Origin: JAODBQ01 sp047602055 | GTDB lineage: Bacteria; Actinomycetota; Acidimicrobiia; Acidimicrobiales; Ilumatobacteraceae | NCBI GenBank assembly: GCA_047602055.1 | Contig: JASGIG010000001.1 | Location: forward strand, 3,286,001-3,350,000 | Direction of reading: 5' to 3' | DNA length: 64,000 nt | Shown here: positions 36,132 through 45,997 of the stretch, piece by piece | Position numbering within the stretch: position 1 is the first letter of the stretch | How the letters are laid out: each line of letters opens with the position of its first letter | The notes under the pieces: generated by a model | Database searches by the model: none | What the model saw: the letters and a program-made list of their open reading frames with translations, nothing else | Told to the model about the DNA's origin: nothing | Program-made: the position numbers and the translations under genes

Positions 36132-37378
36132 TGTCCACGATCAAGCTCAAGCAGGGAACGCCGGGCCACCGGGCGTACGTGTGGGGGGCCTGGGTGCTGG
36201 TCGCCTTCGTGCTCGTCTACGTGATGTTCGCCTACAAGACCGGGTTCGCCCCCGGTTCGATCGACAAGGCGTTCCGCATCAGCCAGATCAACGACGTGCT
36301 GTGCTACGCCGTCGCGATCCTCGGCCTCAACCTGGTGATCGGCTACTCCGGCCAGCTGTCGCTGGGCCACTCGGCGTTCGTCGGTCTTGGTGCCTACACG
36401 ACGATCATCCTCGTCGCCGACCACCACTGGAGCTACTTCGCGACGATCCCGGTGTCGGCAGGGCTGTGCTTCGTCCTCGGGCTCATCGTCGGCCTGCCGG
36501 CACTGCGCATCAGGGGGCTGTACCTGGCGATCGTCACCCTGGCGGTGGCGTTCGTGTTCCCGACGCTGGTGCTGAAGTACGACTGGCTGACCGGTGGGCC
36601 CAATGGGAAGAAGCCCGAGCGCGGCCAGGGGGTGTTGAAGGCGCCGGAGTGGATGTGGTTCCACGACGCTGGTCGCCTGGCGACGCCGCTGTGGACGTAC
36701 TTCATCCTGCTGGTGATATCGACGATCCTGTTCGTCCTCGCTCGCAACTTCGTCAAGAGCCGCCCCGGCCGTGCGCTCATCGCCGTGCGTGACAACCAGA
36801 CCAGCGCGGCGGTCAGCGGCGTCAACCTGCCGGTGTACAAGGTGCTGACCTTCGGCGTCAGCGCGGCGTTCGGCGGCGTGGCCGGGACGATGCTGATGAT
36901 CAACCGGCCGTTCGCCTCCGACGTCCAGTTCGGCATGAACCTGGCCATCTTTCTCGTCGTCGGCCTCGTCATCGGCGGTGCCGGCACGATCTCCGGGGCG
37001 GTCCCCGGGGCACTCGTCTACGTGTTCATCCCGTACTTCATGTCCGCGTGGGCCGAGGACCAGAACGGCATGCCGCCGGGCCTGAAGCAGATCGCCCGCC
37101 CGCTGTTCGACTGGCTGAGCACCCGCCAGGGTGGCGGGTCGATCGCCGGCGTGTTCTTCGGCGTGCTGCTGCTGATCGCCGTATTCATCCTGCCCGGTGG
37201 GATCATCGACGGACTGCGCCGCCTGCGGGCGCGGATGGTCACCGTCATCCCGGACCCGGGCTGGCTGCGCCAGCGCAACCGTGAGCGCGGCATCAAGACG
37301 GTCGAGCCGATGCCGCACGGCGAGGAGGAGGCGAGCACCGGCTCGCCGTTCAGCGAGATCTCCGCGGACGGACTCTGA
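36131..37378 (+). CDS. livM: branched-chain amino acid-type ABC transporter permease LivM
   Basis: A 415-residue permease. The family core is seen in LNLVIGYSGQLSLGHSAFVGLGAYT, LRIRGLYLAIVTLAVAFVFP and GRALIAVRDNQTSAAVSGVN. The protein has a C-terminal hydrophilic tail of about 55 residues. It forms the transmembrane pore with LivH. Confidence 0.88.
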   Translation: MSTIKLKQGTPGHRAYVWGAWVLVAFVLVYVMFAYKTGFAPGSIDKAFRISQINDVLCYAVAILGLNLVIGYSGQLSLGHSAFVGLGAYTTIILVADHHWSYFATIPVSAGLCFVLGLIVGLPALRIRGLYLAIVTLAVAFVFPTLVLKYDWLTGGPNGKKPERGQGVLKAPEWMWFHDAGRLATPLWTYFILLVISTILFVLARNFVKSRPGRALIAVRDNQTSAAVSGVNLPVYKVLTFGVSAAFGGVAGTMLMINRPFASDVQFGMNLAIFLVVGLVIGGAGTISGAVPGALVYVFIPYFMSAWAEDQNGMPPGLKQIARPLFDWLSTRQGGGSIAGVFFGVLLLIAVFILPGGIIDGLRRLRARMVTVIPDPGWLRQRNRERGIKTVEPMPHGEEEASTGSPFSEISADGL

Positions 37379-37431
37379 CCACCACGGTCTCGGCGTGACA
37401 AGCGCTGGGAAGCACACACCAGGGGAGAGCA

Positions 37432-39009
37432 TTGAGAAGGACACGATGGAGCGCGGCAGTTGCCGTGGGACTGGTCGCATCGGTCGCGCTGGCCGCTTGC
37501 GGCAGCGACGACAAGGGTGGGTCCACCACCTCGGCGGCGGTGACCACCACAGGCGGGGCCACCACGACCGCCGGTAGCTCGACGGCCACCACCGGCGGGT
37601 CGACCGCCACGACGGGTGGATCCGGCTCGACCGCAGGGAGCACCCCGGCAGGCGAAGAGGCCGACATCGACCCGGGCAGCAAGAAGCCCGCGCCGGCCGG
37701 TGTCGGGTTGATCGACGGCGTCTACAAGGGCACCAGCGGGTTCGAGCTGGATCCGGCCGACTGCCCGGAGGACTGGGATCCCAAGCAGGGCATCACCGAT
37801 ACCGAGATCCACCTGTTCCAGAGCCTGCCGATGTCGGGTCCGGCCGCAGGCTTCGGCCTGCTGGCCGACGGGGCGAAGAACTACTTCGACTACATCAACG
37901 CCAGCGGCGGGATCGGCGGTCGCAAGATCATCGTCGACGTCAAGGACGACGCCTACGCCCCGGACAAGACCAAGACGAACGTCGACGAAGCGCTCGGCTC
38001 GGGGTCGTACGCCGGGTTCACGACGATCCTCGGCACGCCGAACAACCTGGCGGTGTGGGACTCGATCAACGACGAGTGCATGCCGCAGCTGCTCAACGGC
38101 ACCGGTGCCGCGCAGTGGGGTGACGTCGAGGGGCACCCGTGGACCACGGGCATGCAGCTCGACTACTTCACCGAGGCGTCGCTGTGGGCCAAGTGGCTGG
38201 AGTCCGAGAAGCCCGACGCCAAGGTCGCCGAGCTGACGTTCAACAGCGACTTCGGCCACAGCTACACGAACGGCTTCGCGTTCGCCATCAAGGGCACGAA
38301 CATCAAGGTCGTCGACCAGGAGAACCACGAGCCGACCGCGCCGAACCTCGACAACCAGTTCACCACGCTGGCCGCGTCGGGCGCCGACGTGCTGCTCCTG
38401 GAGACGACGGGCGCGTTCTGCACCCAGGCGATGGCTGCGGTCGAGAAGCAGACGACGTGGAAGCCGACGGTGATCATGTCGGGCACGTGCGGCTCGCTGG
38501 CCCAGTTCTTCCAGCCGCTCATCGACCAGGGCCTCACCGGCAAGGACACGTTGATGATCCAGACCTACAAGGACGTCAACGACGCCGAGCTGCAGGACAG
38601 CGAGATCGTCAAGCAGTACCAGAAGGTGACCACCGACGCCGGCCTCGACCCGAAGCAGACGACCTACGCGACGGGCTGGATCTTCGCCTGGTACCTGGTC
38701 GACATCCTGCGCAACGCGGCGACGTACGAGGGTGGGCTGGACCGCGGCAACATCATGCTCGCGGCCCGCAACATCCACGAGACCAACCCGCTGCTCATCG
38801 ACGGCCTGACCTCGATCACCGACGGCACCAAGGACGCCTACCTCACCGAGGGTGGCCAGATGGTCAAGTACACCGTCAGCGATCCGAAGGCGCTCGGCTC
38901 CTGGCAGAAGGCCGGTGACCTGATCAACCTCGAGGGCGTGCTCGGCACGTACAAGACGGTCCAGGATGCGGCGATCGCCTCCGGTGGAGCAACCACCACG
39001 ACCGGCTGA
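37432..39009 (+). CDS. Liv-type ABC transporter substrate-binding lipoprotein
   Basis: A 525-residue lipoprotein with lipobox VALAACG and a Thr/Gly-rich spacer of about 60 residues. The type I periplasmic binding domain shows LFQSLPMSGPAAGFGLLADGAKNYFDYINASGGIGGRKI and VKDDAYAPDKTKTNVDE, typical of LivK-like proteins. It is longer than E. coli LivK (about 370) because of the spacer and loops. The TTG start follows GGGGAGAG. The ligand cannot be inferred from sequence. Confidence 0.85.
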   Translation: MRRTRWSAAVAVGLVASVALAACGSDDKGGSTTSAAVTTTGGATTTAGSSTATTGGSTATTGGSGSTAGSTPAGEEADIDPGSKKPAPAGVGLIDGVYKGTSGFELDPADCPEDWDPKQGITDTEIHLFQSLPMSGPAAGFGLLADGAKNYFDYINASGGIGGRKIIVDVKDDAYAPDKTKTNVDEALGSGSYAGFTTILGTPNNLAVWDSINDECMPQLLNGTGAAQWGDVEGHPWTTGMQLDYFTEASLWAKWLESEKPDAKVAELTFNSDFGHSYTNGFAFAIKGTNIKVVDQENHEPTAPNLDNQFTTLAASGADVLLLETTGAFCTQAMAAVEKQTTWKPTVIMSGTCGSLAQFFQPLIDQGLTGKDTLMIQTYKDVNDAELQDSEIVKQYQKVTTDAGLDPKQTTYATGWIFAWYLVDILRNAATYEGGLDRGNIMLAARNIHETNPLLIDGLTSITDGTKDAYLTEGGQMVKYTVSDPKALGSWQKAGDLINLEGVLGTYKTVQDAAIASGGATTTTG

Positions 39010-39029
39010 TCGACCACACATCGTCACCG

Positions 39030-39062
39030 AAGGGGGGCCGTGCATTGCGCGCGGCCCCCCTT
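39030..39062 (+). terminator. strong hairpin terminator of the Liv operon
   Basis: AAGGGGGGCCG and CGGCCCCCCTT form an 11-bp G/C-rich stem with an 11-base loop, 20 bases after the binding-protein gene's stop. Only a short T stretch follows. It also faces the convergent acyl-CoA ligase gene. Confidence 0.8.
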
Positions 39063-39142
39063 CGCGCGCACGCACGGCCGGATCCATCGGGGGGAGCAGC
39101 GATGACAAGAGCCAGCTCGACGACCCGTCGTGTCGGCTTCGC

Positions 39143-40705
39143 TCAGACGTTCGAGGTACGGCCCGCCCAGTACGGGGCGCGCAGGTCGCGCTTGAGGATC
39201 TTGCCGGAGCCGGTCTTGGGCAGCTCGTCGCTCCAGCTGATCGAGCGGGGGATCTTGTAGCTGGCGAGGTGAGCGCGGGCGTGGGCCCGGATGTCCTCCT
39301 CGGTGGCCGTGCCGCCCTCGCGCAGGACGATGACGGCGTGGACCAGCTCGCCCCACTCCTCGCTGGGGATGCCGAACACGGCGGCCTCGAGCACGTCGAC
39401 ATGGGCCTCCAGGGCCGCCTCGATCTCGGCGGGGTAGACGTTCATCCCGCCACTGATGATCATGTCCTTCTTGCGGTCGCAGATGAAGATGTAGCCCTCG
39501 TCGTCGCGGTAGGCGATGTCGCCGACGGTCTGGTAGCCGTGCTTGTTGTCGGCCTCGTACTTGTCGTGCTGCTTGTAGTAGTCGTCGAACACCGAACTGC
39601 TCTTGACGAACAGCTCCCCCGTCGCCTCGGGCCCCGTGCCGGTGACCTCGTTGCCGTCGTCGTCGAACAGCTTGACCTCGACGAGCGGCGCCGGCAGCCC
39701 ACACGAACCGGGCTTGCGCAGCTGGTCCTTGGGCTCCAACAGGCAGTTGACGCCCAGCTCGGTGCTGCCGTACACCTCGAACAGCGAGTCGGCCGGGAAG
39801 TACGACAGGTACATCTGCTTGAGGGCGAAGCTCCACGGCGCGGCGTTGGCGATCATCCGCCGCATCGACGACACGTCGTAGCTCGCCCGGACGTCCTCGG
39901 GCAGGTTGCAGATCATCCGCATCGGCGTCGGCGCCGAGAACGTCGAGGTGACCCTGTAGGCGTCGACCAGCCGCAGCCAGTCGAGGGCGTCGAACTTGCG
40001 CTGGATGATCACCGTCTGGCCGAGGGCCATGCCGATGCCCATGAACCCCAGCGGGCCGGAGTGGTACAGCGGCCCGGTCGGGATGTAGACGTCGTCGGGC
40101 TCGTAGCCGATCTTGGCGACGAGCGCCGCCCCGGCCTCGCCGGTCTGGCGGCGGTAGGCGCCCTTCGGCTTGCCCGTGGTCCCGCTCGTGTAGATCATCG
40201 TCGCCCCCGGCTCGGTTTCGCCGGGGATCTCCGGCTCCGCCGCCGACGCCTCGTCCATCTGCGCGTCGACGTCGGTCATCCCGTCGGGCAGCGTGGTGTC
40301 GCCGGCCGCGAACACGAGGAAGTGCTCGACCTGCGGCAGGCCGCCACGGATCCGCTCGAACATCGGCGCCTGCTCGACGTCGCAGTAGACGATCGACGCG
40401 TCGCAGTGGTCGGTGACGTACTGCGCCTCCTCGTCGCTGAGGCGGTAGTTCAACGGCACGGCGGTGATCCCGAGCTTGCGGGCCGCGTTGATCATGAGGA
40501 TCAGCCCGGGCGAGTTCTGCCCACACCACACGACCTTGCTCTCCCCCGGCTTGACACCCAGGGTGAGCAGCACGCTGGCGAGACGGTTGGCCCGATCCTC
40601 CAGTTCGGCGTACGTCAGCGTCGTCACCGTCCCGTCCGGCCGGTCGTCGATCACGGCGGGCTTGTCGGGCTGGGCAGCGGCGTACAAGGACAAGAAGTCG
40701 GGCAT
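39143..40705 (-). CDS. fatty-acyl-CoA synthetase (AMP-binding family)
   Basis: A 520-residue ANL-superfamily ligase. The P-loop is MIYTSGTTGKPKGAYR, the A5 motif is VYGSTELG, the hinge region has TVGDIAYRDDEGYIFICDRKKDMIISGG, and the catalytic Lys is in LPKTGSGKILKRDLR. It activates a carboxylic acid to an acyl-CoA by way of an acyl-adenylate. Its chain-length preference is unknown. It lies divergent to the MaoC and second ligase genes, so the three probably share a fatty-acid pathway. Confidence 0.87.
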   Translation of the reverse strand: MPDFLSLYAAAQPDKPAVIDDRPDGTVTTLTYAELEDRANRLASVLLTLGVKPGESKVVWCGQNSPGLILMINAARKLGITAVPLNYRLSDEEAQYVTDHCDASIVYCDVEQAPMFERIRGGLPQVEHFLVFAAGDTTLPDGMTDVDAQMDEASAAEPEIPGETEPGATMIYTSGTTGKPKGAYRRQTGEAGAALVAKIGYEPDDVYIPTGPLYHSGPLGFMGIGMALGQTVIIQRKFDALDWLRLVDAYRVTSTFSAPTPMRMICNLPEDVRASYDVSSMRRMIANAAPWSFALKQMYLSYFPADSLFEVYGSTELGVNCLLEPKDQLRKPGSCGLPAPLVEVKLFDDDGNEVTGTGPEATGELFVKSSSVFDDYYKQHDKYEADNKHGYQTVGDIAYRDDEGYIFICDRKKDMIISGGMNVYPAEIEAALEAHVDVLEAAVFGIPSEEWGELVHAVIVLREGGTATEEDIRAHARAHLASYKIPRSISWSDELPKTGSGKILKRDLRAPYWAGRTSNV

Positions 40706-40815
40706 GGGGAGAGTTCGTAGCAGGCCGACGCGTACCGCGTCGTGTTCGCGCCTGCCTTCACGGATGCACGGACGACGCTGGTTCGCCCGACGCGCGTGTG
40801 CAATCCTCGGGGTCC

Positions 40816-41274
40816 ATGGCACCCCGCATCATCGAAGGCGCAGCCGGTCTGCGCGAGCTCGTCGGCCAGCACGTCGGCTACAGCGACTGGATGGAGATCA
40901 CCCAGGAGCGCGTCAACCAGTTCGCCGAGGCCACCGGTGACTTCCAATGGATCCACGTCGACGTCGAACGGGCCAAGGCCGGGCCGTTCGGCGGCCCGAT
41001 CGCCCACGGCTACCTGACCCTGTCGCTCGGCCCGGTGCTGATGCCACAGGTGATGACCACCACCGGCTTCAAGATGGGCGTGAACTACGGGCTCAACAAG
41101 GTGCGCTTCATGGCACCCGTGCCCGTCGGCGCGAAGGTGCGTCTCGGCATCAAGATCCTCGCAGTCGACGACATCCCTGGTGGCGTGCAGCAGACCCTGG
41201 AGCTGACCTTCGAGTGCGAGGGTGCGAGCAAGCCGAGCTGCGTAGCCGAGGCGATCTTCCGAAGCTACGAATAG
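40816..41274 (+). CDS. MaoC family enoyl-CoA hydratase/dehydratase
   Basis: A 152-residue hotdog-fold hydratase. The catalytic Asp/His motif is in FAEATGDFQWIHVDVERAKAGPFGGPIAHGYLTLSL, matching R-specific enoyl-CoA hydratases. The rest (GLNKVRFMAPVPVGAKVRLG) is standard. It is nine bases before a second acyl-CoA ligase gene and probably in the same transcript. Confidence 0.9.
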   Translation: MAPRIIEGAAGLRELVGQHVGYSDWMEITQERVNQFAEATGDFQWIHVDVERAKAGPFGGPIAHGYLTLSLGPVLMPQVMTTTGFKMGVNYGLNKVRFMAPVPVGAKVRLGIKILAVDDIPGGVQQTLELTFECEGASKPSCVAEAIFRSYE

Positions 41275-41283
41275 CCACGCGTC

Positions 41284-42905
41284 ATGGAACCGACGGTCGC
41301 GGCGGTCCATGAGGCGATCTCGGCCACGCGTCCCGACGAGGAGTGCCTGGTCTTCCGTGACCGGCGCCTGACGTGGGCGCAGGTCACGGACCGGACCCGG
41401 CGGTTCGCGAGCTTCCTGCTCGACCGCGGCCTCGGCTGCCACACCGAGCGTGATCACCTGGGCAACCACGAGAGCGGGCAGGACCACCTCGCCGTGTACC
41501 TGCACAACGGCAACGAGTACCTGGAGGCGATGCTCGGGGCGTTCAAGGCACGCGTCGCCCCGTTCAACGTCAACTACCGCTACATCGCCGACGAGCTGCA
41601 CTACCTGCTCGCCGACGCTGATGCGACCGCGGTCGTGGTCCACAGCCGCTTCGCGCCGACGCTGGCCGAGGTGCTGCCCTCCCTGCCGGCGCTGCGCGTC
41701 GTCGTCCAGGTCGCCGACAACTCCGGCAACGAGCTGCTGCCCGGCGCGGTGTGGTACGAGGAAGCGCTCGCTACCGCGTCACCGGCCCGCCCCGACGGCA
41801 GCTGGAACCCCGACGACCTGTACATCCTCTACACGGGTGGCACCACGGGGATGCCCAAGGGGGTCCTGTGGCGCAACGGTGACGCCAACGTCGAGTGCTT
41901 CGGCGGGTCACGAGCCGAGTCGCTCGACGGTGTCGTCGCCGAAGCGACCGGTGCGCTGCGCGCCCTCGTCGCTCCCCCGTTCATGCACGGCGCCGGGCAC
42001 TGGGTGAGCTTCCGCACCTGGAACACCGGCGGCACCGTGTTCGTCCAGGACCATCCCGAGCGCCTCGATCCCGCCGACATCTGGAGTCTCGTCGAGCGCG
42101 AGCGGATCAACTTCCTGCTGATCGTCGGGGACGCGTTCGCCCGGCCGCTGCTCGACCACCTCGACGAGCACCCGAGCATCCACGACCTGTCGTCGCTGAC
42201 GGTGCTGCTCTCGGGGGGTGCCCCGCTGAGCGCCAGCCTCAAGGAGCGGCTGCTCGCGCACCTGCCGACGTTGATGATCGTCGACGGGCTCGGCTCGTCG
42301 GAGGCCGGCGGCCAGCTGTCGCACGTCTCCGTCGGCAGCGGGGCAACCACCGGCACGTTCGCCGCCGGACCGGGCAACCACGTCCTGTCGGCCGAGCTGG
42401 ACCGCCTGCTCGCGCCGGGCGAACCGGAAGCTCGGCTGGCTGGCCAAGAGCGGGCGGCTGGCACTCGGCTACCTGCACGACCCGGACAAGACGGCGCGCA
42501 CGTACCCGGTGGTCGGCGGCGTGCGCTACGCCGTCCCCGGCGACCGTGCCCGCCTGCTCACCGACGGCAGGATCGAGCTGCACGGCCGTGACTCGGTGAC
42601 GATCAACTCCGGTGGCGAGAAGATCTTCGCCGAGGAGGTCGAGGCCGCGCTGAAGGCCAACCCGGCCGTCTACGACTGCGTCGTCGCCGGGCGGCCGAGC
42701 GAGCGCTGGGGCAACGAGGTGGTCGCCGTCGTACAGCTGCACGGCGATGCCGAGGTCACCGCCGACGAGCTGCGCCGCGGCCGCGGCCGAGCGCATCGCC
42801 CGCTACAAGCTGCCCAAGGCGTTCGTGTTCGTGCCGGCCGTGGTCCGCTCGCCGTCGGGCAAGGCCGACTACCGCTGGGCGAGGGAGATCGCCGGGCGCG
42901 GCTGA
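41284..42905 (+). CDS. acyl-CoA synthetase, frameshifted twice near the C-terminus
   Basis: An ANL-family ligase of about 539 residues after correction. The P-loop is LYILYTGGTTGMPKG and the A5 region DGLGSSEAG. GGAAGCTCG at 42426-42434 shifts the frame; with one A less it reads EPELGWLAKSGRLALGYLHDP, the family's usual continuation. A second shift around 42771-42780, in a GCGCCGCGG run, separates ADELR from AERIARYKLPKAFVFV. The catalytic Lys is then found in SPSGKADYRWA. The gene probably works with MaoC in fatty-acid or steroid side-chain metabolism. Confidence 0.8.
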
Positions 42906-42926
42906 CGCCAGCGCTGGCGGCGCCGT

Positions 42927-44321
42927 TCAGCCCGTCAGCACGGCGCCGTCGGCGACGGTCGGGCCGACGATCGATGCGTCGACCACCACGTCGTCGCCCC
43001 GGGCCACCACGCCGGCACCGAACGTCACGTCGCCGCGCACCGTGAGCCGCCGGCAATCGACCAGCGACGGCGGGCCCTGAGCGAAGCGCTGCTCGAAGTC
43101 GCGCAGGAGCTTGTAGTGGCCGTCGAGGTCGACGACCGTGTCCGGCAGGCCGGCACGGCCGGGCGTGGACACCAGGTGACCCGCGGCGTCGAGCGCGTAC
43201 TGGTCGGAGCGCAGCACGAGCAGGTCGTTGGTGGTCTTCACCGGCACGAAGCGGTCGCGTTCCACCAGCACGGCGCGTGCCCCGTCGAACACCTGGATCG
43301 CCGCGCCCATCGCCGACTCGATCTGGACGACCGTCGGCGACGACGGGTCCTGCGGGTCAACCGTCTTGACGTTGCGGATCAGCGGCAGGTCGAGCACGCC
43401 GTCGGTGCGGTCGAGCACGTCGGCAAGGGCCAGCAGGTCGATCCACACGTTGTTGGTGTTGAAGTACCGGTGGCGGTCGACGTCCTGGAGCGCTGCGAGG
43501 TCGGCGTCGGCGGTCTGCGCGGTCTCGCGCAGCAGGAGCCGTCCGTCGGCGCGGCGGCGGGCAAGGTGGCCGCCCTTGCGGTCGGCCGCGGTGCGCGCCG
43601 CCGACTCCATCACGAACGGGATCCGCTCGGCCGCCATCCACGCGGCGATGCGCCCGTCGACGGTGGCGCCGAGGTTGTCGGCGTTGGAGCAGAACGCCCA
43701 GCGCAGCCCACGCTCGAGCAGGCGGTGGAGCAGGCCGGTGGCCCGCAGCGTCGGGTACAGGTCGGCGTGGCCCGGCGGGCACCACGCCAGCTCCGGGTCG
43801 GCCGGCCAGTCGACGGGAGCGAGGTCGCCCGCGAGCAGCTTCGGTTCGCGGTGCTGGACGACGTCGAGCGCCAGCCCGTCGACCGCGAGGGTCGGGTACG
43901 CGTCCAGCGCGGCGAGCGAGTCGTCCCGCGTCCGGAAGCTGTTCATCAGGACCAGCGGGAGGGTGACGCCGTGCTTCGCCCGGGCGGTGAGGATCTGGCG
44001 GGCGATGACGTCGAGGAACGACAGGCCGTCCTTGACCGCGAGCAGCGACTTGGCGCGGTCGAGACCCATCGAGGTGGCCAGGCCGCCGTTGAGCTTGATC
44101 ACCACCGTCTGGGCGAGCGCGGCGCCGATCGCCGCGTCGTCGACGGCGAGATCGGCGAGCGCCGGTGGCGTCTCGATCGGCTCGATGTCGGCCTCGGCGA
44201 TCATCCCGGACGCGCCCGATTCGAGCAGGCGGTAGAAGTGCTGGAACACGGCGATCGCCTCGGGCGCGGCGCGATCGCGCGTCATCCGTTCGACTGCGTC
44301 TGCAAGACCGTGCTCCGTCAC
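42927..44321 (-). CDS. UTP--glucose-1-phosphate uridylyltransferase
   Basis: A 464-residue eukaryote-type (UGP2-like) UDP-glucose pyrophosphorylase. The nucleotide-binding motif is VVIKLNGGLATSMGLDRAKSLL. Later conserved segments are PLVLMNSFRTRDDS, WCPPGHADLYPTL and FCSNADNLGATVD. UDP-glucose feeds glycan and trehalose synthesis. The GTG start lies only 13 bases from the target site of the IS630 element, so its native promoter has been pushed away by the insertion. Confidence 0.87.
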   Translation of the reverse strand: MTEHGLADAVERMTRDRAAPEAIAVFQHFYRLLESGASGMIAEADIEPIETPPALADLAVDDAAIGAALAQTVVIKLNGGLATSMGLDRAKSLLAVKDGLSFLDVIARQILTARAKHGVTLPLVLMNSFRTRDDSLAALDAYPTLAVDGLALDVVQHREPKLLAGDLAPVDWPADPELAWCPPGHADLYPTLRATGLLHRLLERGLRWAFCSNADNLGATVDGRIAAWMAAERIPFVMESAARTAADRKGGHLARRRADGRLLLRETAQTADADLAALQDVDRHRYFNTNNVWIDLLALADVLDRTDGVLDLPLIRNVKTVDPQDPSSPTVVQIESAMGAAIQVFDGARAVLVERDRFVPVKTTNDLLVLRSDQYALDAAGHLVSTPGRAGLPDTVVDLDGHYKLLRDFEQRFAQGPPSLVDCRRLTVRGDVTFGAGVVARGDDVVVDASIVGPTVADGAVLTG

Positions 44322-44335
44322 GGCGCGCCACCCTA

Positions 44336-45508
44336 GTGTCCTGAGTCTGTAGTTCGCTGGAATTTTGAGGTGGTGTGTCGTGTTGTCGTTGTTGTCAGCG
44401 ACGATGGGAGGCACCGATGGGCCAGCGAGGACGACCGACAGCGCAGATCGTGTTGAGCGCGGATGAGCGTGAGACGCTTGAGCGGTGGGCTCGCCGGCCG
44501 ACGACGGGCCAGGCGTTGGCGTTGCGGTGTCGCATCGTGCTTGCCGCTGCGGATGGTGAGCTGAACAAGGACATTGCCCGCGACCTGAGGTGCAACGCGG
44601 TGACGGTCGGCAAGTGGCGGTCCCGGTTCGCCGCCAAGCGTCTCGACGGGTTGATCGACGAGCCGCGTCCGGGGCAGCCGCGCAAGATCACCGACGAGAT
44701 CGTCGAGCAGGTGATCGTGACCACGCTGGAGGAGGCGCCGCCGGACGGGGCGACGCAGTGGTCGACACGGTCGATGGCTGCCAAGGTGGGTCTGAACCAG
44801 ACAGCGATCACCAGGATCTGGCGCACGTTCGGGCTCAAGCCACACCGGATCGAGGACTTCAAGTTGTCGACCGACCCGCAGTTCATCGACAAGGTCCGCG
44901 ACGTCGTCGGTCTCTATCTCAACCCGCCCGACGCCGCGGTGGTGTTGTGCGTCGATGAGAAGACCCAAGTCCAAGCCCTCGACCGCACCGCCCCGGTGTT
45001 GCCGATGCTGCCCGGCACCCCAGCACGGCGGACCTACACCTACGTGCGCAACGGCACCTCCGACCTGTACGCCGCGTTGGACATCGCCTCGGGCAAGGTG
45101 CTCACCCAGATGACCGACCAGCACCGCGCCGTCGAGTTCAGATCGTTCTTGAACCTCATCGACCGCACCGTGCCCGACGGGTTGGACGTGCACGTGATCT
45201 GCGACAACGCCTCCACCCACAAAGCACCCGAGATCCAACGCTGGCTGAAGCGACACCGCCGGTTCACGCTGCACTACACCCCGACCTACAGCTCGTGGCT
45301 CAACCAAGTCGAGCGCTGGTTCTCCGAGCTGACAACGAAGAAGCTGCGCCGGGCCACGCACCGGTCCGTCACCGAACTCCGCCGTGACATCAACGACTGG
45401 GTCGAGCACTGGAACGAGAACCCACGCCCATTCATCTGGCGCAAGACCGCCGACGAGATCCTCGACAGCCTCGCCAGCTATCTCCAACGAATCAACGACT
45501 CGCGACAC
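44336..45508 (+). mobile_element. IS630-family insertion sequence, apparently intact
   Basis: The ends are imperfect terminal inverted repeats. The left end reads GTGTCCTGAGTCTGTAGTTC and the right end, on the minus strand, GTGTCGCGAGTCGTTGATTC, with further pairing inward. Both ends are flanked by TA (44334-44335 and 45509-45510), the duplicated target expected for IS630/Tc1-mariner elements. The element is about 1.17 kb and carries one transposase. It separates the uridylyltransferase gene from a dead ABC transporter gene. Confidence 0.88.
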
Positions 45509-45511
45509 TAG
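44417..45511 (+). CDS. IS630 family transposase
   Basis: A 364-residue DDE transposase in one frame. N-terminal helix-turn-helix segments (NKDIARDLRCNAVTVGKWRSRF) are followed by the catalytic domain: first Asp in VVLCVDEKTQVQAL, second in VHVICDNASTHK and the third acidic residue (Glu) in YSSWLNQVERWFSELT. All key residues are present, so the enzyme may be active. Its TAG stop is completed by the duplicated target TA plus the first flanking G, so the stop codon depends on the insertion site. Confidence 0.93.
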   Translation: MGQRGRPTAQIVLSADERETLERWARRPTTGQALALRCRIVLAAADGELNKDIARDLRCNAVTVGKWRSRFAAKRLDGLIDEPRPGQPRKITDEIVEQVIVTTLEEAPPDGATQWSTRSMAAKVGLNQTAITRIWRTFGLKPHRIEDFKLSTDPQFIDKVRDVVGLYLNPPDAAVVLCVDEKTQVQALDRTAPVLPMLPGTPARRTYTYVRNGTSDLYAALDIASGKVLTQMTDQHRAVEFRSFLNLIDRTVPDGLDVHVICDNASTHKAPEIQRWLKRHRRFTLHYTPTYSSWLNQVERWFSELTTKKLRRATHRSVTELRRDINDWVEHWNENPRPFIWRKTADEILDSLASYLQRINDSRH

Positions 45512-45540
45512 GCGGCTCGCGTCGGCGGCGGCTGGGTACC

Positions 45541-45810
45541 GTGGCACAGGGCTGGAGGTCGACTCGATCAGCAAGCGCTTCGGCGCCCTGCAGGCGCTCC
45601 ACGGCGTGTCGTTCACGGTGCAACGCGGCCAGATCGTCGGCTTCCTCGGACCGAACGGCGCCGGCACCGTCACCTGGCCGGTGCGCCGATCGACGCCCGG
45701 ACACGCACCCGGATCGGCTGCATGCCCCCCGAGCGCGGGTGTACCCGAGCATGAAGATCCACGAGCACGTCGCCCACTTCGCCGGGCTCGACGACGCGGC
45801 CGCCCTCGGC
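45541..45810 (+). pseudogene. ABC transporter ATP-binding protein, degraded N-terminal fragment
   Basis: The fragment reads LEVDSISKRFGALQALHGVSFTVQRGQIVGFLGPNGAG in one frame, then loses the GKTT of Walker A. Later pieces are found in other frames: GAPIDARTRTRIGCMPPERG and YPSMKIHEHVAHFAGLDDAAAL. So about 30 residues are deleted after Walker A and at least two frame changes follow. The rest of the gene is missing; the sequence continues into the family B repeat. The intact form resembled ABC-2 type exporter ATPases. Confidence 0.75.
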
Positions 45811-45980
45811 GAGCGCCGAAGCAACGCGGACGCGGCAAGCACGACCGACGAGTCAACCCCCGCCCAACCGCGGCGAACGCCGAAGCAAGGCGGAGGCGGC
45901 GAGCACGGCAGGCACAGGGAGCAGCTTCGCTGCGACCGGAGCACGAACCTCGACAGCTTCGCTGCGACCGGAGCACGAGC
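45808..45980 (+). repeat. dispersed GC-rich repeat, family B (two tandem copies)
   Basis: The first copy starts GGCGAGCGCCGAAGCAACGC (45808-45846). The second starts CGGCGAACGCCGAAGCAAGG (45871) and continues GGCGAGCACGGCAGGCACAG and GGAGCAGCTTCGCTGCGACC. A third partial unit CAGCTTCGCTGCGACCGGAG ends near 45980. The CAGCTTCGCTG core is a short hairpin. The array lies just upstream of menG. Confidence 0.8.
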
Positions 45981-45997
45981 AACGTAGCCTCGCGGGC

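Noticed and set aside
41284..42905. A real pseudogene rather than an error-affected acyl-CoA ligase
   Set aside because: Codon bias and all ligase motifs stay intact after both breaks, and one break is at the same GAGCTC motif as in core genes, so loss of function is not shown.
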